Below are positions 19,064 to 30,154 of a stretch of DNA of 64,000 nt, one piece after another. This DNA comes from Prorocentrum cordatum (taxonomy: Eukaryota; Sar; Dinophyceae; Prorocentrales; Prorocentraceae). The position numbers and the translations under genes are program-made. Position 1 is the first letter of the stretch. Every line of letters starts with the position of its first letter. Location of the stretch: the NCBI GenBank assembly GCA_963575745.1, contig CAUYUJ010001459.1:401749-465748 (forward strand), given 5' to 3'. Below the pieces are notes generated by a model that worked only from the letters and a program-made list of their open reading frames with translations, had not been told where the DNA came from and did no database searches.

Positions 19064-19870
19064 CGCATGCGGTCGGTGGCACTGGGGCCTGCGGTGGAGC
19101 TCCCTATGGGGCCAGGAAGCGTGTGAGGAGTGTGCCGAAATGGGTGTGCGTGACGCATGCGGGCGGTGGCACTGCGGCCTTCGGTGGAGCTCTCTATGCG
19201 GCCACGCAACGTGTGAGGGGTTTGCCGAAATGGGTGTGCGTGACGCATGCGGGCGGTGGCACTGGGGCCTTCGGTGGGGCTCCCTGTGGGGCCACGAAGC
19301 GTGTGAGGAGTGTGCCGAAATTGGTGATCGTGACGCATGCTGGCGGTGGCACTGAGGCCTTCGGTGGAGCTCCCTCTTCGTGTGATGGGTATGCCCAAAT
19401 GAGTGTGCGTGACGCGTGCGGGCGGTGGCGCTGGGGCCTTCGGTGGAGCTCCCTGTGGGGCCACGTAACGTGTGAGGGGTGCGCCGAAGTGGGTGTGCGT
19501 GACGCATGCAGGCGGTAGCACTGGGGCCTTCGGTGGAGCTCCCTGTAGGGCCAGGAAGCGTGTGAGGGGTGTGCCGAAATGGGTGTGCGTGACGCTTGCG
19601 GGCGGTGGCACTCGGGCTTTCGGTGGAGCTCCCTATGGGGCCAGGAAGCGTGTAAGGGGTGTGCCGAATTGGGTGAGCGTGACGCATGCGGGCGGTGGCA
19701 CTGGGGCCTTCGGTGGAGCTCCCTATTCGTGTGATGGGTATGCCGACATGAGTGTGCGTGACGCGTGCGGGCGGTGGCGCTGGGGCCTTCGGTGGAGCTC
19801 CCTATGTGGCCAAGAAGCGTGTAAAGGGTGTGCCGAATTGGGTGAGCGTGACGCATGCGGGTGGTGCAGG
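18480..19870. repeat. 90-bp tandem repeat, about 15 units
   Basis: The landmark GGAGCTCCCT occurs at about 18501, 18681, 18872, 18962, 19095, 19185, 19275 and onward, mostly 90 bp apart. The consensus carries GTGTGCCGAAATGGGTGTGC, GACGCATGCGGGCGGTGGC and GGGGCCTTCGGTGGAGCTCC. One unit has an inserted (TG)n run at 19008-19062. Because 90 is a multiple of three, frames of up to 362 codons stay open on both strands. I see no evidence that any is a gene. Confidence 0.85.
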
Positions 19871-20345
19871 GAAGGAGGGAGGAAGAGGGAAGGAAGGAGG
19901 GAGCACGGGGACCGTCTCTTCAAAGCGAGGACCCAACACCACAAGACGCTTGGGACAAACACATGGTCTCGCAACATTAATGTTCAAAACAACTGCGCTC
20001 ACGCTCTGGCTAATTCTCAGGAACACCACTGGATGTTCAATATGTTCGTTAAATCCACGCGCGAAGATATAGCGACCTTCGCGGTGGCTTACGCGGGCCG
20101 CCAGCGCGGCACGCTGCACAAGAAACGAGAGGGCTTACGCGCGAATGTCAGCGCAATCGAACCGATTTCCTTCCGTCGTTCACCTGGTACTAACTGAACG
20201 GATGACGATTTACCCCCCTCGCCGCGGCAGACCTCGATGCCTGAGCGCGGAACCGTGCACGAAATGCCTGTCTCGTAGCAGAGGGTTCCTGTCGACCCGC
20301 TCGCACGCTGGCAGTCGAACGCAGTGCACCCTGACGACAAGGCAG
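19870..20345. other. Non-repetitive segment, no gene recognised
   Basis: Balanced composition with no motif. Frames are short and their codon patterns are unconvincing. Confidence 0.3.
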
Positions 20346-20542
20346 AGTAGGAGGAGGAGGAAAAAGAGGAGGAGGAGGAGGAGGAGAAGGAGAAGGAGCA
20401 TGAAGAGGAAGAGGATGATGATGCTGCTGCTGATGATGCTGATAGTAACGACGATGACGTTGATGTTGATGTTGATGTTGATGATGCTGATGATGACGAT
20501 GATGACGAGGATGATGATGATGATGATGCTGAAGATGCTGCC

Positions 20543-20628
<86 letters not shown>

Positions 20629-20635
20629 GGAGGAC
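20346..20635. repeat. (AGG)n and (GAT)n microsatellites
   Basis: GGAGGA repeats (20348-20405) grade into GAT repeats with GCT and GTT variants (20410-20630). Confidence 0.9.
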
Positions 20636-20844
20636 GCAGGAACTCTTCTCCCCCCCGGAAACACCACCAACGCAAGGGCGAACCACGTGACAAGGGCGAG
20701 CCGTTCAGTTGAGGAGGCTGGGGCGAGGAGGCAAGGGAGGGGGAGGAGAGGGCGGAGCGGAGCAGGGGGGAGGAGGAGGGAGGAGGAGGATGCAGGGGAG
20801 ACGGAGGAGGAGCAGGAGGAGGAGGATGAGCAGGAGGAGGATGA

Positions 20845-20938
20845 GCATGAGGAGGAGGAGGAGGAGGAGGAGGAGGAGGAGGAGGAGGAGGAGGAGGAGG
20901 AGGAGGAGGAGGAGGAGGAGGAGGAGGAGGAGGAGGAG
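20845..20938. repeat. (GGA)n tract
   Basis: A near-pure GGA run, preceded by degenerate GGA/GAG from 20710. Confidence 0.9.
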
Positions 20939-21099
20939 GGGTGCCGCCAGCTGTTGCTGGGGCCCCCATTTGGGGACGGAGCCGTCTGAAGAAACGTCCC
21001 CTTTTCGTGGCCCCTCTTGGGCCCCATACGACCCCTTGGGGCCCCAACAGGGCACGGCGCGAGAGGTGCACCTTCATCCTCCCATTTACCGCCCCCTTC

Positions 21100-21270
21100 C
21101 AATCGGGGATGGACAGACCTCCATCTAGTAAAACGCGGTCTAGTGAACACGACCTCGGGCCCAAACCTGGCGGGCGCAGGCCTGGAAAAGAACGGCCGCG
21201 GCGCCCTCTCGAGAACCGAAAACGGACAATGCACTCATCGACGTGTCACTGTTGGGGGTTCTGTCCACCC
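21100..21270. repeat. Dispersed repeat D, copy 2
   Basis: GGACAGACCTCCATCTAG, ACGGCCGCGGCGCCCTCTCG and GAACCGAAAACGG match the order in copy 1 at 3860-4040. Confidence 0.5.
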
Positions 21271-21296
21271 CCGAGTATAGGGCTCGCCCGTGGCCA

Positions 21297-21480
21297 CCTC
21301 CTCCTCCTCCTCCTCCTCCTCCTCCTCCTCCCCTCCTCCTCCTCCTCCTCCTCCCCTCCTCCTCCTCCTCCTCCTCCTCCCTCCTCCCTCCTCCTCCTCC
21401 CTCCTCCTCCTCCTCCTCCTCCTCCTCCTCCTCCTCCTCCTCCTCCTCCTCCTCCTCCTCCTCCTCCTCCTCCTCCTCCC
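21297..21480. repeat. (CTC)n polypyrimidine tract
   Basis: About 185 bp of CTC. Degenerate CTC continues at 21655-21765. This is the complement class of the GGA tracts. Confidence 0.9.
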
Positions 21481-21799
21481 GATCCAGCTACGCAGCGCAC
21501 GGCTCGAGCCCCCATCCCCCGTCTGGGGCGGCCCCCCCCCCTCCCCGTCCGTCTTGGGGCCCCGGTCGCCGACGTTTTCTCAGCTCCTGCGGCGGCCCAC
21601 GGGGCGGGGCGGCTCCGGGGGGCCCCTCTCCGCCTCCCTTCCCCCCCTCCCGGCCTTCCTCCTCCTCCTCCTCCTCGCCCTCCTCCTCCCTCCTCGCCCT
21701 CCTCCTCCCTCCTCCCTGCTGCTTCTCTTGCTCCTCCTCGCCCTCCTCCTCCCTCCGGCGGCTCACTCTTGCAAATCCTCGGGGGGGGTAGCCACGGGA

Positions 21800-22560
21800 A
21801 CGATGGCGACCTTTTCTCATATCGCCACGCTAAACACGAATGTTAATTATCAAGCACTTGAGCCAAACGGCGTCGATCGCGACGCACGCTCGGTAACAAC
21901 AGTACCACCACTCTCCTGACCCAGCCACCCTCGTTATGATTAGCACCCCCCTCGGCCAGTACTGGCCGCGCCAGTGACGGAGGAGGTTGTGTAACTAAAT
22001 TTGGTGACCAGGGTGGATGAGACATCAACGTCGCCTGGATGGGTTACGACCAAGAAAGCTGAACTGCCGACTTCAGCTTAGCAAGTATGTCCACCAACGA
22101 ATTCGGCGCGCGTAGAAATTAGCTTAGCAGGTTCCAATGAGTATAGTAATCAAAACTGATCCATTAGACGCTTCTATTCGGTAGCATCGAGGAGGGTAAG
22201 AACGTAGGTCTTGCCAATCGGCGCCTTAACGACGCCTAGGGGTGACGGGCGAATGCGCCCAACCACCAGCCCTCCTCGCGTCACCGCTGTGGTCGTCCGG
22301 CCACAGCATGGCTAACCGGTTGGCGGCATCGCTGGGGTTTCAATAGTCCGTGCTCGACCAGGCGTTGTAGAACTGCTCGATGTCGGTCCAAGATCCGCAA
22401 CGAGCATCGATATTAACGTGACACTTGAGCTTGGCGGTCTTGTGCGTACGAGGGCCATCAAGATTGCCGAAGGACCAAGACGGCACCAAAGGACCCCAAG
22501 CCGGCTTGAAAACTGCCTCAAGAGACTCCGGAAAAGGGCCGGGACCCTGCAGTAATACAG
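21800..22560 (-). pseudogene. Decayed coding-like island, family not recognised
   Basis: This island has lower GC and no repeats. On the minus strand one frame (22340-22500) reads KLKCHVNIDARCGSWTD then IEQFYNAWSSTDY before a stop. A second frame (about 22175-22280) reads VGRIRPSPLGVVKAPIG then KTYVLTLLDATE, and a third block reads AFLVVTHPGDVDVSSTLV (about 21990-22050). Stops and frame changes interrupt all three. The peptides look like real protein, but I cannot name a family. Confidence 0.35.
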
Positions 22561-22569
22561 CGACGGTCA

Positions 22570-22800
22570 ATACATGTATGTCTGTCCGTCCGTCCGTCCG
22601 TCTGTCTGTCTGTCTGTCTGTGTGTGTCTTTGTCTGTCTGTCTGCCAGTCTGCCTGTCTGTCGGTCTGTCTGTCTGTCCGTCTATGTCTGTCTATGTCTG
22701 TCTATATCTGTCTGTGTTTGTCTATGCCGGTATGTATGTTTGTTTGTCTGTCTGTCTGTCTGTCTATGTCTCTGTCTCTGTCTGTATGTAGGAGTGTAAC
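22570..22800. repeat. (TCTG)n microsatellite
   Basis: TCTG/TCCG/TATG tetranucleotide repeats. A (GA)n-rich run follows at 22815-22945. Confidence 0.9.
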
Positions 22801-22988
22801 ACAATATACAACATAATATGAGAGGGGGAGGAGAGCGAGAGAGAGAGAGAGAAAGGACACAGAGAGAGGATAACGAGAAAGAGAGAGAGAGAGAAACAAA
22901 TACAGCGACCGAGAAAGAGAAAGAGAGAGAGAGAGAGAGCGATAGGAACATAGAGAAACATCGTATATACTTGGAAACGAGAAGCGAA

Positions 22989-23927
22989 TCCCACCAGCTC
23001 TTTGGACGACAAGTGGGCTAAGGAGGGTCTTTTCTCTCGTCCGCAACCCCTTCTTCCCCTTCGGAGAAGGGTTTATCACTGTTCCCTATTAGTATACACC
23101 CCCTCCCCCAGGCGACTGGGGGCCAACCAGGAAAAATGCGGGCACCCCGTACCATCCTTGGTAAAAACCATGCGCAACACACTCTGCCTCCAAATTCGGA
23201 GCATGCGCAGCCAACCCGATGCGGCCTCCCCCCACCATCCCTTTCAAAAACAATACAGGGTACACTTGGCGGCGGCGGCGGCGGCGGCGGGGGCAGTGGC
23301 TGCGGCGGCTGCGACGGTGGCGGCGGCGGTGGCGGCGGCGGCGGCGGGGGCGGCGGCGGCGGCGGCAGCTGCGGCGGCGGCGATTCGGCAGCGGGGGCGG
23401 CGGCGGGCGGGCGGGGCGGGGCGCGGCGGCGGCGGGCGCGTTGCGGCGGCGGCGGCGCGGCGGCGGCTGCGGGCGGCGGCGACGCGGCGGGCGGCGGCGA
23501 CTGCTGAATCTATGAGGCGGCTCGGGCCAGCTCGGTGCTACGTATGTGCTGGGAGGGCGGTGGGAATGACCCGAGACGGCTTGCGGCGGGGGGGGCGTCT
23601 CGATCACTGTTCTCTATTAGTAACCACCCTCCCCCAGGCGACTGGGGGCCAACCAAGGGACCATGCCACGACTCCCACCCCATCCCTTGTAAAAAACAAT
23701 AAACCACCACGCCACTCAATCTGAAACATGCGGCCAACCCGATCGCGCCCCCACCATCCCTTTCAAAAAAAAAAAACAGCAGTACACTTGGTGGCGGAGG
23801 CGGCTGCGGCGGCTGCGGCGGCTTCGGCGGCGGCTGCGGCAGGCGGCGGTGGCGGCAGGCTGGCTGGTGGGTTTGGCAGCGGGCGGCGCGGCGGCTGGGG
23901 GGCCGCGGCGGCGGGGCGGCGGCGGCG

Positions 23928-23960
<33 letters not shown>

Positions 23961-24665
23961 CAGCGGCGCGGCGGCGCGGCGGGCGGCGCTGCGCGGCGGC
24001 GGCGGGCAGCGGCGGGCGGCGGGCGGCGCGCGGCGGCGGCGGCGGCGGCGATTGGCCCCCAATAGCTGCCCATCCAAAGACGACTGCTGAATATGTTGGG
24101 GGGGCGGGTGGGAGTGAGCGAGACGGCCTGCGGGCGGGGAGGGGGTCTTGCCCCCTCCCCCTACCCCCTCGCCTGGACCTGGACCTGGACCTGGACCTGG
24201 ACGGAGGGTCCTTTTTCGGCCCCCGGGAGGGCAAATTTTTGACACGCCTCACGAGGATCGTGGCCCCCAAAGGAGGGGGACCAACATGAATGAACCCCTC
24301 TTTTGATTGATCCCAAGATGGCCTCAAGAGGCCCTCCAGGGCTCCAAAGAGGCTCCCAAGAGGCTCCCAAGAGGGCCCAAAGAGCGGCCCAAGAAGCCCC
24401 AAGAGGTCTCCAAGAGGCGCCCGGGAGGCCCCCAAGAGGCCCCCGAGCGGCCTCAGAGAGCCCAAGAGTTCCTCCAAGATGGCTCAGATAGCCCAAGCTG
24501 GCTCAAGATGGCTCCCAAGATGCTCCAAACGGCCCCAAGACCGCTCCAAGACGGCTTGATATGGCCACGGAGCCTCCCAAGCCTCCCCCGCTGTTTGACT
24601 ATGCGTGTCTCTTCCTCTCTCCCCGTCAGCTCTCATGGACATCGTTTCTGGATGGGCTGGTGGGG
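22989..24665. repeat. Composite repeat C, copy 2, expanded by two GGC blocks
   Basis: The left end TCCCACCAGCTCTTTGG and right end CGTTTCTGGATGGGCTGG + TGGGG match copy 1 at 12016-12969. Inside, a 529-bp unit (starts 23074 and 23603: ATCACTGTT-CCTATTAGTA, GGCGACTGGGGGCCAACCA, CACCATCCCTTTCAAAAA, GTACACTTGG) is tandemly duplicated. Each unit carries a (GGC)n-rich block (23270-23505 and 23795-24055). The CCTGGACCTGG run, the TTTTTCGGC...GACACGCCTCACGAGGATCG segment (24205-24265) and the CCCAAGAGGC array (24310-24560) follow, as in copy 5. Confidence 0.7.
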
Positions 24666-25590
24666 CGTCAAGAATAGGAGGGGGAGGAGAAGGAGGGCGA
24701 CATCCTCCCTTTCCTTCTCCTCCAACTCCTCCTCTTCCCGCTCATCCTCTGTCTGGCCCGTCCTGCTCTCCGGGGTGGGGGTGGGGGGGGCGCTGCCTCC
24801 CGGTGGGGGACCGTGGGGTCGTCTGGGTAGAGCTCCATGCCTGCGAACGCCTGGCGGGCGCGGCTTGGGTGAGGGACCTTGTGGGCTGGGTCTCCGGGGG
24901 GAGGAGGACGAGGACGAGGGCGAGGACGAGGACGAGGAGGAGGAGGAGATGGAGGAGGGGAGGAGGAGGAGGAGGAGGAGGAGGAGGAGGAGGAGGAGCA
25001 GCAGGACGACGACAACGACGACGACGCAACGACAAACGAAAACAACGATGGGATAATAGGGATAATTGGATGAGGAGGACGAGGAGGGGTAATAGAAGGA
25101 GGAGCAGGAGCAGGAGGAGGAGGAGGAGGACGAGGAGTTGTTGAAGAGTGGGACCAGACGGACGACCAGGTGCAAGGGCAACGGTGGAGGGATAGGGTGA
25201 GAGGAAGGGAGTAGTTGGGGGATGTGCTTCTTCGTCTCGTCGCCATCATCCTCCAGGGGTGGGCAAGGCAGGAGAGTGGAGGAGGGGGGGCCCGAGACAG
25301 AGAGAGGGCGATGAGGAGGAGGGGTTTGGGAGGCTCATGGGATATTGCAGGGGTTGTTGAGGATTGTAGGGAGGGGGAAGGGGGGACGACGACGTGGAGT
25401 GGAGGAGGCGGAGACGGACAACCTCCTGCTGGTACACCCCTCTCCCTAACAAATAAATCCTCCCTGCCGCACCGCCGGGCGTGTCGTTAGGACGGGCTGG
25501 GCGTTTCGCCAGAGACTTCCCCACAAACTAAAAATCCTAGAAGTAAACATGTCTACCAGCGACATGGAAAGAAGGCGTGTCGTTTCAAAC
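24666..25590. other. GGA-rich low-complexity segment, no firm gene
   Basis: This contains GGA/GAC tracts (24900-25020, 25080-25135). Short minus-strand peptides such as GMELYPDDPTVPHREA (near 24800-24850) could be exon debris but lack support. Confidence 0.4.
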
Positions 25591-25604
25591 TGAGGCTCTC
25601 TCCT

Positions 25605-25680
25605 TGACGCCGGAGGCGCCCCCAAAGGGGTCCCCGTGCCGATCCAAGAAATCTGCGCACCTCGGAAAATTCCCCCAAAA
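25605..25680. repeat. Fold-back element family F, right half only
   Basis: GCCGATCCAAGAAATCTGCGC followed by ACCTCGGAA matches the right arm of the complete copies, without a matching left arm. Confidence 0.5.
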
Positions 25681-25684
25681 CATA

Positions 25685-26704
25685 TTATCCCGGCAAAGCA
25701 ACCTAACAGCGATGTGTAGAAGCATATCTGAAAGCATTCCCCTTAAGATTCAGATGAAAATCCAGTTGTAGAATTCTGCTGTTCTCGCAGTCGTAGTGGC
25801 ATTCGCGATGACAGTCGCAGCGGCAACGGCAGTCGCAGTCACAGCCTCAGCCTCAGCCTGCCTCAGCCTCAGCCTGCCTCAGCCTCAGCCTGCCTCAGCC
25901 TCAGCCTCAGCCTGCTTCAGCCTCAGCCTCAGTCTGCCTTCAGCCTCGGCCTCAGCCTCAGCCTGCCTCAGCCTCAGCCTGCTTCAGCCTCAGCTCAGTC
26001 CTCAGCCTGCCTCAGCATCAAGCCTGCTCAGCTCGCCTCAGCCTGCCTCAGCTCAGCCTAAGTCTGCTTCAGCTCAGTCCTCAGTCTGCCTTCACCTCGC
26101 CTCAGCCTCAGCCTGCCTCAGCCTCAGCCTGCTCGGCCGCAGCATCAGCCTGCCTCAGCATTCAAAATGTGGCCCAGGAATGGAGTTCTGGGAACTAGAA
26201 GAACACGAAGTGGCCTACAGTTGGCTCCGGGCATTCAAAATCATGCCCAGGAATGGAGTTCTGGGAACTTGAAGAGCACGAAGTGGCCTACAGTTGGCTC
26301 CGGGCATCCAAAATGTGGCCCGGGAATGGAGTTCTGGGAATCGAAGAGCACGAAGTGGCCTACAGTGGGCTCCGGGCATTCAAAATGTGGCCCGGGAATG
26401 GAGTTCTCTGGGGACTCGAAGACCACGAAGTGGCCTACAGTTGGCTCCGGGCATTCAAAATGTGGCCCGGGAATGGGTTCTGGGAATCGAAGAGCACGAA
26501 GTGGCCTACAGTTGGCTCCGGGCATTCAGAATGTGGCCCGGGAATGGAGTTCTGGGAGGTCGAAGAGCACGAAGTGTGTGACTGTTTGCTTAAAACGACT
26601 TCTGCGGCACCCTGTCCGGCACCCGCCCAGACCCCCCTGTGGAGTCATCTGCTGCTCTCTTTTGAGACCACTAGAAACCTATCAGTCTTAGCTGTTAGGT
26701 AATT
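25685..26704. repeat. Composite repeat H (CAGCCT hexamer + 73-bp units), copy 1
   Basis: The left sequence TATCCCGGCAAAGCAACC + TAACAGCGATGTGTAG, then AAGCATTCCCCTTAAGATTC, is shared with copy 2 at 40379. An array of CAGCCT/CTGCCT hexamers follows (25845-26155), then about six 73-bp units (GAAGTGGCCTACAGTTGGC, GGCATTCAAAATGTGGCC, GGAATGGAGTTCTGGGAA). The right end is CTATCAGTCTTAGCTGTTAGG + TAATT. ACCTAACAGC near the left end is complementary to GCTGTTAGGT at the right end. Confidence 0.7.
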
Positions 26705-26739
26705 TGCGCTGAAGGGTTTTTTCTTCTCCTCCAATGAAT

Positions 26740-26905
26740 TGGGGCCGTGTCGTCGGTCTGGCAACTATGTCGTCGCCGTCGCCGCCCCGTCACCGCCTCG
26801 TCACGCCCAATCGTCTGGGCCGTGTGGTCGGTCTGGCGGCTATGTCGTCGCCGTCGCCACCCCGTCTCCGCGTCGTCGCCGCCCGTCGCCTGGGTTTTGT
26901 TGCGC
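26740..26905. repeat. GCC/GTC minisatellite, second locus
   Basis: Two units of the minisatellite seen at 13590-13800. They are followed by GGTTGCAATGCAATCG/CGCAATGCAACC inverted repeats at 26925-26960. Confidence 0.55.
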
Positions 26906-26984
26906 ATTGCAATCAAATCGGTTGCAATGCAATCGCTCGCAATGCAACCGGTTGCAACCGATGGCAAAACCTAGGTGCCACGAC

Positions 26985-27269
26985 ATGAAATCAGACCATC
27001 CCAGGCAGGCCGGGTTCCCCACCCCTGAGCTTCCCTTGTTAAAAACGCTATGCGGTGACATTTTTGGTGCTAACATAACACTTGTTCGTGGATCCCTTGC
27101 AAAACATGGGTCGAAGTGCACACGCGCTCGTCGTCGCGCGCGCATGCCGGAATCCTTCAAAAACCTTCGGTGCTGGAAGGATTTCGCAATCGCGTTTCCA
27201 AAACACATACAAAACACACATGGTTTCGCAACACTGATTTGCTAAAAAAGCTTCCGCGCGAGCTCTTGC

Positions 27270-27338
<69 letters not shown>

Positions 27339-28760
27339 TTTTTTTTTAATAAAAAAACATAGGTTTTTCAAGATGTTCACAAACTGCTACCAAACGGGCT
27401 TCGCGCGCGCATGCCGAAATCTGTCGAACGCCCTTGCGCGTGTGCCGTCGCGAGAATCCTCTGCAAAAAAATTGGACGAAATGCAGACGCGCGCGTCGTC
27501 GCGGGCGTACGCCGAAAACCTTCAAAACCCATCGGTTTCGGGGTAAAAAAAAAGGGGGAGAAAAAAAAATTTTCAATAAATCGCGCGTCCAAAAAACCTA
27601 CAAACACCCAAGGTTTCGCAACACGGATTTTCAACAAAAGCGTGCGCGCGCGCTCTTGCGTCGTCGTCGTCGTCGCCGTCGCCGTCCTCCCTCCTCCCGC
27701 GTCGCTGTCGTCGTCGTCCGTCCGCCTTTTTTTTTTTTTCCCCCCCCCCCCGGTTCCCCCCCCCTCCCCTCCGTCCTTCTCGAGTTCACGAGTACATGAT
27801 TCCTCTTTGGCGTCGTGTCGTTTCTCCGTCGTCGTTGTTTCCGTGGTCGTCCTTCCTCTCCTCCCACGTCGTCGTCGTCGTCGTCGTCGGCGTCCTCGTC
27901 GTCCGTCCTCTATTTCGTCGCCGTCCGTCGTCGTCGTTGTCGTCGTCGGTCTTCCATCGTCCCTCGTCGTTGTCGTCGTCGGCGTCGCCGTCCTTCCTCC
28001 TTCGTCGTCGTTCGCGTCGTCGCCGTCCTCCCTCCTCCCTCGTCGTTGTCGTCGTTGTCGTTGTCGCCGTCGTCGTCCTTCCTCCTCCCTCGTCGTCGCC
28101 TTCGTTGGCGTCGTCGTCGTCGTCGTCGTCGTCTTCGTCGGCGTCGGCGTCGTTGTCGTCGTCGAAGTCGTCGGAGACGTCGTCGGTGTCGTCCTAGTCG
28201 TTGTCGTCGGTGTCGTCGTAGTCGGTCTCAAGAGGTTTTGCAAACCAAATTGCGGGTGGGTGGGTGGGATGCTTGCGCGAGCAGTGGAGATGACGACTTC
28301 AAGTTCAGCAGAGTGGATTGCACCACATAGATTGTGCAAAATACATTGCACCACTTGTAATGCACTACACATACTGCACCACATCGATTGCATGATATCG
28401 ATTGGACAATATAGGTCGCACAACACATATTGTACATCATGGGTTTCACCGCTTACATTGTACCACATCCGTTGCAACACACATTGCACCATATAGATCG
28501 CACCATACTCATTGTACACCATAGGGCAAACAACATATATATATATGTATATATATATGTACATGTATGGATTGCACAGCGTAGTTTGCACCGCATAGGT
28601 TGTACAACATAACTGTACAGCCTAGATTGCACAATAAAGCTCGCACCACGTAGATAGCACCACATATATGGCACTGCATATTTTGAACCACATAGAGTGC
28701 ACCACATATAGTGTCCCGCATAGATTGCACAGCATATATTGCTAGAACCAGTGTAGGGTT
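26985..28760. repeat. GTC-array module M, copy III, with poly-T and 3' minisatellite
   Basis: The order is lead-in (CATGAAATCAGACCATCCC, GGATCCCTTGCAAAACATGG), GCGCGC units, a poly-T run of about 67 bases (27271-27337), more GCGCGC units, TTTTCAACAAAAGCGTGCG (27628), GTC array (27655-28225), TTGCGGGTGGGTGGGTGGG, GCGCGAGCAGTGGAGA. It ends in a TTGCACCACATAGA-type minisatellite (28315-28745). Confidence 0.7.
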
Positions 28761-29109
28761 CACGCAAGCCAGCATTTATGTTCATGCATTGTGCTCTTCT
28801 TCGACCGTTCGAAGATTGACCCTGCTTCCGATCGTTCCCCCTCTCCACCTCCCCGATCTCTCTCTCTCTTTCTCCATCTCCCTCTCCCCCTTGTCTCCCT
28901 CTCTCCCTTCCGACCTCCAGGAGCCTGCACTTGTTCTTCCTGCAGCCCCCCTCGTCCTCCTGGTGCTCATCCTCGTCCTCCTGGGCCCCCTCGCCCTGCT
29001 CGCCCTTTTCCTCTCCTCGTCCTCCTCACCCTCCTGGTCCTCATCCCCGACCCCATTCACCCCTCCTCCTCCCCCCCCTTCGCCACCATCATGATGATCG
29101 TCGTGGTCG

Positions 29110-29217
29110 TCAACGACGCCCTGCTGCCTCCGAGGCGATCTTCTGCAACCTGCGCTTCTTCTCGATCCACTTCCGCCGCACGATGCCGGGAAGCAGCTCC
29201 AGGGAGATGGATAGGTC
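29110..29217 (-). CDS. Candidate terminal exon, unrecognised protein
   Basis: After the acceptor-like CAACGGCAG the minus strand reads DLSISLELLPGIVRRKW, IEKKRRLQKIASEAAGRR and then TGA. Third positions are mostly G or C, and the peptide has a coherent basic, helix-like character. The plus-strand reading of the same DNA is less protein-like. It could be a last exon. Family and partner exons are unknown. The flanking 28840-29090 is CTC-rich. Confidence 0.35.
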   Translation of the reverse strand, partial: DLSISLELLPGIVRRKWIEKKRRLQKIASEAAGRR

Positions 29218-29739
29218 CTGCCGTTGCACAGGAAACGAGGGAAGAGTCAGAGGAAGGAGTAGAAGGGACGAGGAAGGGAAAGAGGTGAACGAACGACCGA
29301 CCGACCGACCACCACTGCGGACAACCGTCCGGGCCTAACTAAGACCAAATGGGTGAAGCCCCGGCCCTTGAAATCGAGCTTGCCCAGAAACCATGAAAAC
29401 CGAGACACGCAAGAGGCTTTGGAGGAGCGGGAAAGGAGGAAGAAGAGGAAGAGCAAGAAATCGTTGGTGTCGGTGTAGGACTGCCAATGTAATACTTGCC
29501 ACGTACTTCTGACAATACACTTCGACACTTCGTTTTGGTACAAAACATATGTTCAAATTTCGATTTAGGTCGTGAATCTTCGGAACACCGGGGCCACCTT
29601 GACACAACGAGCGCGTTCGAGATATCTTTCCGCTGCGCACAGCGCCCGCCACAACTCATGCCACTAGTCTGCAGATCTCGCGGCAAATCGCTGCCACTGT
29701 TATCTTTGAAATGTTTCACTTCAAGAGCCTTTGGATACC

Positions 29740-30040
29740 GACGCATTGGCTGGCTGTGTCGTGCGCCGTGAAAGTGCCCCCGTCTAGCACGTAGATGGGC
29801 GGAACAACGGCATTCCTTTCAATATGCTTGTCAATCAACTTCCTAAAGGAAGAACAAAACATCGAGCGCCTGTCGTGTGGGCCGGAAGGCAACCCGGGCC
29901 TGGCTCAGGTTGTCGAGCACGTCTTCCCACGCTCCATGAGACAAGCCAAACACAACTCCATCAGAGCAGGAATAATAGTTAACGGTCTCGAAGAGTGCGT
30001 GGGGTCTACGTTCTTCACAATGCACTTCACTTATTCCCAC
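29740..30040 (-). pseudogene. Reverse-transcriptase fragment (non-LTR type), frameshifted
   Basis: The minus strand reads QARVAFRPTRQALDVLFF, then, after a one-base shift near 29843, RKLIDKHIERN and YVLDGG. The pattern FRPxRxxxDxLFxLRxLIDKHIE followed by a LDxxxAFD-like motif is typical of the N-terminal half of the RT domain in non-LTR elements. Here motif A is degenerate (LDGGTFTAHD). Neither the QG nor the ADD block could be found downstream (29340-29740). Confidence 0.45.
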
Positions 30041-30154
30041 GATTTCTCAGTGTCCTCTGACGAAGGGTTCAGAAGCCTCAATTTGAGTGCCCGTGGCGAA
30101 GCGTCGAAACCATCCTCGTCCAAGGAGGGGGAGGAAGACGAGAGCATAAGAGGA

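Noticed and set aside
18480-19870. CRISPR-like appearance of regular 90-bp spacing
   Set aside because: The whole unit is repeated with no unique spacers, and the context is eukaryotic; the 73-bp and hexamer arrays fail for the same reason.
25796-26272. 158-codon frame over the shorter hexamer array
   Set aside because: Repeat-derived, as for the copy at 40.5 kb.
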